The position numbers and the translations under genes were made by a program. DNA of 64,000 nt from Maratus speciosus (taxonomy: Eukaryota; Arthropoda; Arachnida; Araneae; Salticidae), in contig OZ010798.1 of NCBI GenBank assembly GCA_963932465.1, positions 18,460,981 to 18,524,980 of the forward strand, in the 5' to 3' direction. Below, in pieces: positions 55,881-64,000 of the stretch. The notes beneath the pieces were generated by a model. That model was not told where the DNA came from, did not search any database, and saw only the letters and a program-made list of their open reading frames with translations. Every line of letters starts with the position of its first letter. The first letter of the stretch is position 1.

Positions 55881-57600
55881 GAAAGAAACTGTATCCTCAA
55901 CTCAAATACTTCTAGAGATTTCACTGAACAGTTTGTAGTTTCAACATCAACCATTTCCGAACATCTTTGGCTGTTGGAAAAAGCTAAGAAGCTCGATACA
56001 TGGGCACCAGATGAATTGAGGCAATTCTCAAATTTCCTGCTCAACGACGCGAACTTTTTGACACATTTTCGTACTCTTTTTTAAACGTAAAGGCATACAA
56101 TTAGCAGGTCTGACTATTAAAGGGATTTGAAATCAAAACATCTTTTCTTTTTTTTTGATAAGTTAATTACTTGTAGAGTTATAAGCGATTTTGGTACATG
56201 TTTTACGTCTTTCTCGAGCCGCCATGTGTGGTTCAAAACGCTTACTCTGACAGTATTTTCTAACAGATCTTCTGCCTTTATCAAAAAATGGAAAAATCTT
56301 TCGATTACATAGTTTCTGAATAAGAACACGTTCCAATTTCATGCATTTCCGAACATGAATGTATTCAGAAATGTGTCTGACAGAAGCTACTTTGGATTTA
56401 AGAAAAGCAATGTCATTTCAAATTTGCAGTATAATCTTTCTTCGAAAACCCCTTGCCCAACTTACCACTTACTGATTTCCATATGTTTATGAATCTGACC
56501 AATTATCGAAAGGGAAAGACATTCAGAAATCGAGAAGAGGCAGAAGATGCCTTTCTAAATTTTATTAGATCTAAAGAAGCTAAAATTCTTTCTAACTGGT
56601 ATTGAAGCACCAGTAACTCATTCGCACAAGTATTTAGATGATAGTGGGGGCTATTTTGGAAATAAAAGAAGAGTTTTTTACTGTAGCACATATTGTGTTT
56701 CATTCCTTATCTCTAAATCTGCCATTTTTTTCTGAACAACCTGATATTAACAAACAGTTATTAAAAAATCTTTTATTTATGAAATTTTAAAATATGATTT
56801 TAATAATTTATTTATAGTTTTAGACTTTACTAGAACATACACCATGGTTAAACTAGTTTAAGTGGAATCACAAATGCTCTTTAATTATTACCCATTGATT
56901 TATTATCATAGTTTATTTTAAGTTGATGATTTTATGGTGAATGTGCTGGGAAATCATTAAGTTTATTTATATATGTTTGATTTCAAATTTTTCACTTGAA
57001 AAAATAGAACTGGGTGCCTATTTATTTGTAAAGGTTTTCCTTGCATGTTGAAAAATAAAAATTTGGTATTGAATAAGTTTTGCTTTTCATTTTGGCAAAG
57101 AATCTTTTTATGATGTGCAACTGCATTCAGGGAGTGTTTGTTCCGAAAACATGATTACATCATGTATCCCAATTGCCAGCCAATTGAAGATTAGTGTAAG
57201 TTCTAAATCTTTTATTCCTGAAGACGCACAACTTTTACACGTTTACATACCAAATTATGAATTTAAAAAACAATCTCCTTGCATTGCTATGATACATTTG
57301 AAAATATATTCACTAAAAATTAAGATATAACTTTCGCTTGTTAATTACGGCTAATTACTTCATATGGTACTTCAAAGTACCGTTGGGTGATAAAACTTGG
57401 ACCAAAAATCGACACTTACAAGGAAGGTCTCCATACGGGCATATTCAGAAAAATCTGAAAAAAATACAGAGTGCTCTTCTCATGTGGATATATATGTTTA
57501 TAAAAAAAATTTTGGCGGAACCTCGATTGAACGTTCGAAAAAAAATAATGGAAATTTCGTTCATTTGGCGATTTATCATCGGTTGGCGATGAAATGAAAT
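55685..57600. other. Decayed, unidentified coding-like region (copy 2)
   Basis: Counterpart of 49267-51170. Copy 2 keeps 9 bases (GTTTATGAA, near 56484) that copy 1 lacks, keeping a short plus-strand frame longer around YESDQLSKGKTFRNREEAED. Confidence 0.35.
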
Positions 57601-57943
57601 TTCGAAAAATACATTTTCTTGTCGAATACTCTTTAAGATAAAAAAGTTTCATATTGAACTTGTTTAAATAAATTTAATGTAAATAACTATAGTTTTGTCA
57701 GTTTTAATTTGATTTAATTATAGTTTTGTTTTATATGTGTATATATATATACTTATAATGAAAGTTAAATACCAAATTTTATGAATTAAAACAAAATTAA
57801 AATTGTTTCAATATCTCAAAATTAAGTCCAATTGAGCACTGTCTCTTCAATTTTGTTGCTATGGAAACGACGAATTCTTTGATATTGAAATGAATAACTG
57901 GTAAATGAATGTTTCCTTTATTTTAGAATACGCTTAAATATAT

Positions 57944-58372
57944 GAAAGTATTTTTATATATTAAATTGTTTTTCAAGTAATAAAATTAAATAACAAGCAA
58001 CATAAATATGTAATGCGAGAAAATGTATTTATTAAACTCTCTCATTGTTTATGTTTAAATTCATTAAATACTTTTTACACGCATTCTAAAAGTCAATTAA
58101 CAAACAATTTTCAAGTGCATTAAACTCGTTTGGTTTTGGCGAGGAAAAGGACTGCTCGCCAAATCGCGTGACGCTTTCGTCTTTTCGCGCCAAATACTCG
58201 AAAGTATTTATTTTTTTACCGACTTTCTATTGTAATTCCGCCGCTAAATTTGACTGATCCTTTATTAAATACATAAATAGTTTAAATGGTGTATTTTTTT
58301 TCAAAATATTCTGAGTATGCCCAGTAAGGAGACCTTCCTTGTTAGAAAAAAACTATATCCATGTTTTCTTAT
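57944..58372. other. Unassigned; contains a diverged inverted copy of a motif from the duplication
   Basis: On the minus strand AACAAGGAAGGTCTCCTTAC followed by GGGCATACTCAGAA (58300-58345) resembles ACAAGGAAGGTCTCCATACG with GGGCATATTCAGAA at about 50992 and 57417. It is probably a dispersed repeat arm. Confidence 0.5.
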
Positions 58373-59176
58373 TACAGTCGAACCTCGTTATCCCGACACT
58401 GTAATAACCAGAAAAAAAGTGTCGTCATAAGCGGAGTGTCGCAGTAACCGGAGTTGGAGAAAAATATATTTATATTTTTAATTAATTTAAGACAATTTTA
58501 AATTCATAACTGTTCTTGCAGTTTTGAGCGATAAAACATCATTATTAAACAAAATAAACACAAAAACAAACTTGAAAAGAATAAAAATTAGATTTATGAT
58601 GACTTAACTTTTTATCATTACATGAAAATTGATGAATTAAGGTTTTGCTTGTTCAGTATTACACAATGAATTGTAATCAATATTTGTTGTTTCAGAAATG
58701 GATGTTAGATAATTTTTGATCGTTTCAATGCAATGCAATGCTTCGGTTTTAGTCGAATAAAAACGAAGTGTAACCACAAGAAAGCGCAGCAACAAAAAGA
58801 CCGCGAGTAGACTGATACGTCTATCTGGTACAGTGGGTCACTCTTAGTGCGTGAGTTTATTTATTCAAATAAAGGATTGAAGTAAAATTTCTCATTTATC
58901 TCAGTGGGTATTTTAGACATTTTTGTGAAAAGTTTGGATAAGACATTTCTTACCGCTTAATTTCCGTGCTTATAATATGAAATGCTTATAAAATTAGGAA
59001 AAATGGACAATTTTTCTAAACCGTCGGGATATCCGGAGTTGAAAATTATTCAACGACGTAAAATACGGAGTTTATTTACACTAAAATTATATACAGAAAA
59101 TCGGGACTTCGAAAAACTGACGTGGTAAGCTGAGTGACGTGAAAACCGGGTGTCGGTATAACGAGGTCCGACTGTA
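58373..59176. mobile_element. Third Tigger/jerky-like miniature element family (804 bp)
   Basis: TACAGTCGAACCTCGTTATC at the left and, reversed, TACAGTCGGACCTCGTTATA at the right, next to TA. The subterminal regions repeat short motifs (GTGTCG, CCGGAGTT). No coding remnant. Confidence 0.9.
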
Positions 59177-59705
59177 TTTTAATGTGGCTTATCATGCATA
59201 TATCTACATGCCTGTATGACTATCATGTATTATATGACTAGATAATGATGCTGTTGGTGGATCATCGCTGAGCCTTCCGTCAACAGAAGAATATTCTATA
59301 GTTGTATTACTATCGTCCGATGGAAAACGTATCTGAAAGAAATTTGAAAACTTGTAGAAAACTCAAAATGATTCATAAAAATGCTAAAAGATATTTTTAG
59401 ATTTTTTTTTCTAATCTAATTTTTTTTAAATTTATATTTATAAAAATACAATATTTGTTCTTAAGAAAAAAGAACGTATTTTTTGCTTTAATATTTATCA
59501 ATTTGATACATAAATCGTGCCATATATTCGCTCTACTTTGTATCAAAATCCACCTGTCTGGTGTTAACCTGAATGTGTGTTTATAGGGACTGAGATGATG
59601 GTCAACCTCAGGGACAAATATATTTAGTACAATATTTTACTATACAATCTATACTAATAAAGGTGAATTATATTTTCTCATGCTGTATATATAAAGATAT
59701 AAATA
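59177..59705. other. Unassigned; Helitron-like start at 59648
   Basis: TCTATACTAATAAAGGTGAA at 59648 resembles the sequence at 32071. Nothing else seen. Confidence 0.3.
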
Positions 59706-60163
59706 TACCGGGTGTCCCAAAAAGGACTGACTGATTTTAAAATTCAATAACTTGCAAACGGTGATAGATATTAAAAAAATTCTTGCAGGAGGGTTATGCA
59801 TAAGGTCAAAAGTTTTATTACAGTGATTTTCAATTTTAGTTCGATTTACAAACAATAGATGGCGCTGTAAGCAATAGTCGCTAAATACAGGCTCGATTTT
59901 TGGTCCTTTATCTTGTTCCATGCAGAAAAAGGAGATGGAAATGTATTATCCGGGCCACGAAGTACCAAAAATCGAGTCTGAATTTAGCGACTATTGCTTA
60001 CAGCGCCATCTATTGTTTGTAATTCGAACTAAAATTGAAAATCACTGTAATAAAACTTTTGACCTTATGCATAACCCTCCTGCAAGAATTTTTTAAATAT
60101 CTGTCACCGTTTGCAAGTTATTGAATTTTAAAATCAGTCAGTCCTTTTTGGGACACCCGGTAT
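59706..60163. mobile_element. Foldback element, ACCGGGTGTCC family, copy 3 (best preserved)
   Basis: ATACCGGGTGTCCCAAAAAG and its complement CTTTTTGGGACACCCGGTAT form the ends. Pairing is almost continuous over arms of about 200 bp (CTTGCAGGAGGGTTATGCAT, AACAATAGATGGCGCTGTAA) around a loop of about 60 bp at 59909-59968. The flank is TATA on both sides. The 90-codon minus frame is arm sequence. Confidence 0.93.
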
Positions 60164-61237
60164 AATAGGAAAAGTTAATAATATTAACAGAAATTTTTAC
60201 AGAATATATTTAATATTGGATATTTGTACTTGAGGACAGGGACTGAAATGATGATTTCGTTTGTTTAAAGCTTAAAATTAATTATTTATGCATCATTATA
60301 TGTCCAATTATCACTGGTAATTGTTATAATAAATGTTACAGTGCATTGCATTTTTCAGTTTTTGATTTTAGTATAATTAGTGAAATATTATTGGTAGTAG
60401 ACGCAAATTGTCCAATTTTCAGATATTGACCCATAAGCGTTTGAAGTTTCCCGTCCTTCTTTTTACCAAAAATATGCTTAAACATTCATTGCCTTAGATA
60501 TATTGAAATAAACCTGGATGAACTAGGCTATCTGGACAAACAGGTGGTCATCAGTGGTCATTTTCTAATTGGCGTAAAACTTCGTATGCTCAATGCAATG
60601 AGACTAAAAAAAATCAAGCTCATCAATAAATAAATGAATAATTTCCAATTAGCCTAACTCTCCACAGGCTCTTTGGAAATATCAGCCTGATTTAAAACAA
60701 ATGCTCATTTTCCAATTAGGCTAAACCTGCTGAGGTTCTTTTCAATAACTCTAAAAAATATCAGGCCGACCGAAAAAAGAAAGATGACACTGGATAACAA
60801 TGATTTTGGCGTTTAGGAAATAAACACCATCCCTGTACGAAATTGACCCTCTGAATCCAACTATGACCTTGATTTTGACGTATCAGGTTTAGATTTTAGG
60901 ATATGTCACATCCCTCTGTTTTACATTAATGTGTTTGTCCATGTGCATGATGTTTATAAGCGTGTGTTTAAAAACTTAAAGCAGGGATTTTTGATTGACC
61001 AATGATCCGTAAATTCATACCGGACACAAATTTCGTGAATACGATGCACAAGAATGAAGCATTAGCTTGGCGGAAATTTGCAGAAGTAGTGCAAAATTTC
61101 CTTGGGAAACATAAAAAGTGAAAAATGCTAAGACATTATTAGTAACATGTTGCCAATATTCGATAAAGAATCAGACTTGTTTAATTTTCCTAAAACAAAC
61201 AGACCATGTACATTGTTAGAATTATGTTTTTACAGTG
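60164..61237. other. Unassigned; short TTCCAATTAGCCTAA-type repeats
   Basis: TTTCCAATTAGCCTAAC (60643) and TTTCCAATTAGGCTAAAC (60708), with a weaker TTTCTAATTGGCGTAAAAC (60562), are spaced about 65-80 bp apart. Otherwise featureless. Confidence 0.4.
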
Positions 61238-61457
61238 TAATGGACGGGGCTCGAAAAATCACATGCCCGACTTCAGTGTTGCTACTTTTTTTTTTTTTTG
61301 ATTGGCACCACTTTTTTGGAATCGTAAAATTCACCTTATTTAATATGCCATAAAATAAAACGAATTTTACCATTTCAAAAAAGTGGTGCCAATCAAATTA
61401 TTAAAAAAAAGTAGCAACACTAATGTCGGGCATGTGATTTTTCGAGCTCTGGTAATG
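61238..61457. mobile_element. 220-bp palindromic miniature element
   Basis: CTCGAAAAATCACATGCCCG at the left and its complement CGGGCATGTGATTTTTCGAG at the right; pairing continues through TGTTGCTACTTTTTTT and TTGGCACCACTTTTTTG. Frames on both strands are by-products. Confidence 0.88.
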
Positions 61458-62049
61458 GAGCCAAATGGACATGAGTATAGTTTAAAAACTAGACCTGGTT
61501 GAGAAAAACAGAAGTTGTTTACGAATTTATCAAACAAAATTACGAAAGAATTCGTTAAAATATTCCAGGCAGCTGACAAAAAAAAATTGTTGCCCTGTGT
61601 TATCTTAGTTACACTAAAAGCTTAAAAAACTTCCTCTTGCCATTTTACTATTCTTTTTAAAGATCGTAATTTTATATCAAGCAGCTAGTTTTTGAAGAGG
61701 CAAAATGTGGTAATTAGAAAAGTTACCTAAAAGCGAGAAAATAAAATTATCTAAATTAAAATTATATATGCCATTCTGGAATTACCTTCGAAAAACAGAA
61801 ATGAATGCTTCTATATTGCTTATTGCATATAAATTTCCCCTGTGACGTGTAGTAATTCAATACTTATTAAAAGCAAATGTGAAAAACAGCTCTTTCCTCC
61901 AATTTTTAAAAACAACATAAACATGTTCGCTCTCCCCTCATTCTTTGTTTTTATCAAATATTAACTACTTTAAAATAAATTTCTAACAGCATATTTCAAA
62001 GTCGGGAATTGAAAAAATTCGTTGTTTTTAGGTTGGGCATATATCTTGC
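61458..62049. other. Unassigned
   Basis: No supported feature. Confidence 0.3.
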
Positions 62050-62775
62050 TTAAGGAGACCTTCTACATTAGGAGACCAAAAAAAAAAAGCAACTTTTTTA
62101 TGATTTTTTTTTTTGTAAGAAAACTGCATGATGGATCTTTTTGAAATTTTAACAGTTTATTGTACATATCTTAAGGGATACACAAGAATTGTTTTATTAG
62201 ATTTTGTTGCTTCTACTCTAAGTTATAAACAAATAGGCTCAAATGCTTTGGAAATTTACGTCTGGACGTTGGGCATGATAGCGCCTTGTAGAATTATCTG
62301 AAACGCAAAAATAATTTTTTTTTCATAAACTTCGTGAGTATAGTTTATAGTTAAATTAAAAGAACCCATAAATTTATTTAAAAAATGTTATGTAATGGCT
62401 AATTTTAAAAAAAAAATTGTTAAAAAAATTCGTTTATTTGTTAATAACTTTTTTTAATAATTTTAGTAAAAGCTTTAATTCATATCGAAGGTAATTAAAT
62501 AAGCTTTAATTTAAAAAAATCAGGATGATCCATTGGGTAGTTTTTTTTCTTTTTTTTTTATCTTGCCCACCGTGTCAAAAAATGTGGTTTGAACATATTC
62601 GTTTATAACTCAGAGTAGAAGCAACAAAATCTAATAAAAAAATTCTTGTGTATACCTTAAGATATGTACAATAAACTGTCAAAATTTCAAAAAGATCCAT
62701 CATGCAGTTTTCTAACAAAAAAAAAATCATAAAAAAAGTTCTTTTTTTTTCTCCTAATATAGAAGGTCCCCTTAA
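62050..62775. mobile_element. Foldback element with TTAAGGAGACCTTCTA ends (726 bp)
   Basis: TTAAGGAGACCTTCTACATT at the left and, reversed, TTAAGGGGACCTTCTATATT at the right. The arms pair for about 170-200 bp (AAACTGCATGATGGATCTTT, GTACATATCTTAAGG, GATTTTGTTGCTTCTACTCT). The centre contains a unique about 300-bp stretch with GTCTGGACGTTGGGCATG. Confidence 0.9.
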
Positions 62776-63282
62776 TCCTCGCAGTACTAAATACTTAAGA
62801 TTTTAAAAGGGCCGACCCTATAGGTAATTTAGGCCTCCTAAGTAATTATAATGTTCATACGATACGATGATTCATTTCATTGAATAACGAAATTTACACA
62901 CAACTGAACACAAGAACAAAGGAGAATAATGACATGAGGGAGGGGCCTACACTCGCTTGCATGGTAATGCTGTACCCACAGGACGGCAGGACGCCAAAAA
63001 TTATCTTTTTTTCTCTTGAAATGTGACAAATGATAGAAAGCTTTCATTTATTCCCTAAGTGCCTAAGATGGGGTCCATGTGACCTTACTGGCAATTTCTA
63101 CAAATAAACAAAAAAATTTAACTGTGCGAAACTTATTAATTAGATAAAATTATGATGAAAGAGACCTTTATAGGATAATTCCAAGAAAATAATGTTATCA
63201 TACATATGTTAAATGAGAAAAAAACTGCAAAATGCCCAGATGGGGTCAAATTGACCCCATCTTAGTACTGCAAGGCTTAAGA
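62771..63282. mobile_element. Inverted-repeat element abutting the previous foldback
   Basis: CTTAATCCTCGCAGTACTAA at the left and, reversed, CTTAAGCCTTGCAGTACTAA at the right are inverted ends. The right half carries GATGGGGTCAAATTGACCCC, itself a palindrome, and GATGGGGTCCATGTGACC. The shared CTTAA at 62771-62775 joins the two elements. Confidence 0.75.
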
Positions 63283-64000
63283 TAAATTTTAAGTACATGA
63301 ATGCAAAAAAATAAAAGCAAAAATAGAATTAAAAATTACCTTCCAAGTGAGATTCAAGGAAGGAGGAGGTAGAGCTCACCTGAATGTGTTTGTTTCAATT
63401 TCTCTTATTGTTTAATCATTCTGAAATAACATTGGAAGAATAAATATTCTTAATTAAAATTTACAAACCAGGAAGAAACAATCATCTTCCTTCCCAACAC
63501 TGACAGCACCCACACTCTGAGAATATAGCACTGTCTAACAATCTGCGCACACCGGAACTTCCAACTGCGCCAATTTTTATATTTTATTAACACCACTAAT
63601 AAAAAAAAAATAATTTTGTATTATATTTCTCTTGCTCATGTTGGTAAGTTGTCTTTCCTTTTTAAAAAGTGGCGAGAATCTATTTATATAAAATCCAAGT
63701 CTCCGTGTGTGTGTCCCTCACAATTCGAAGGGACCACCTCATTGATCGCGACTGTCATTCCAATGCCGTAAATAAGGCAATTGTTCGTACTTATGGAAAT
63801 AATCTACGTTGTATAACATCTATTCTTCTCCATCTTCTCTAAAATCTTCAAAAACTATGCAATTATAACGTTTTAAGTTCTAAATTAAAAATAGCTAGCT
63901 ACCAACAACATATTACCGATAAAAACAAACAAACATTTCATAAATTGTGATTACTTTTAAAAAAGTAAACATTGTGTAGCGAGTCATTCATTTTTGAAAA
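63283..64000. other. Unassigned
   Basis: A CTCCGTGTGTGTGTCCCTCA patch at about 63702 resembles sequence often found just inside Helitron ends, but there is no other support. Nothing else seen. Confidence 0.3.

Larger units (their letters stand above)
52310..57943. repeat. Segmental duplication, copy 2 (about 5.63 kb)
   Basis: Begins GTAAACGTTCTTAAAATCTT and contains only the right 423 bp of the hAT-type element, showing that the duplication boundary fell inside that element. It carries an extra 42 bp of CCGAATA repeats near 52638-52680 and one extra minisatellite unit. It ends at CGCTTAAATA, after which the flanks differ. Confidence 0.95.

Noticed and set aside
1..64000. CRISPR array, phage, bacterial operon or LTR retrovirus-like element
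   Set aside because: No regularly spaced short repeats with unique spacers, no Shine-Dalgarno-spaced gene runs, and no reverse transcriptase, gag or LTR pair recognised on either strand.

Overview
The window is AT-rich, intron-poor eukaryotic DNA that looks like arthropod, most probably arachnid (spider), nuclear genome. The basis is the mix of decayed Tc1, mariner, hAT and Tigger/pogo transposons, tRNA-derived SINEs with target-site duplications, very abundant foldback and miniature inverted-repeat elements, and one large single-exon C2H2 zinc-finger gene. No bacterial operon, CRISPR array or viral genome is visible. The assignment to spiders is an inference from recalled transposase families, not a database result.

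Layout. 1-12 kb: a Tigger end, two foldback elements with ACCGGGTGTCC-type ends, a chimeric DDE element (5.3-6.85 kb) carrying a tandem-repeat core, one SINE, a hAT C-terminal fragment, and a tRNA-like element between 12-bp direct repeats. 12.4-20 kb: a 184-bp tandem duplication, a possible small membrane protein, and a cluster of Tigger-like miniature elements starting CAGTAGACTCCCT, one of them split by a Tc1 copy. 20.6-26.8 kb: an element with six copies of a GTTCACATGTGCCCC motif, then a mariner foldback that received a hAT copy (perfect 8-bp duplication) in one arm and a Tigger-like element in the other, then a dead mariner. 27-35 kb: more miniature elements and an 887-bp foldback. 35.56-37.7 kb: the only convincing intact gene, a 718-residue C2H2 protein with ten tandem acidic repeats before eight zinc fingers. 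38-45 kb: a Tigger derivative, a SINE with a perfect 13-bp duplication and a piggyBac-type miniature element. 45.4-58 kb: a hAT-type miniature element and a direct segmental duplication of about 5.6 kb separated by about 0.8 kb. 58-64 kb: five more inverted-repeat elements.

Functionally this is mostly transposon-derived sequence. Insertions can be ordered in time from nesting and intact target duplications. Several foldbacks have arms near or above 200 bp and would give long hairpin RNAs if transcribed. The zinc-finger gene is bracketed by a foldback upstream and a miniature element 48 bp after its stop codon, which may affect its promoter and its polyadenylation.
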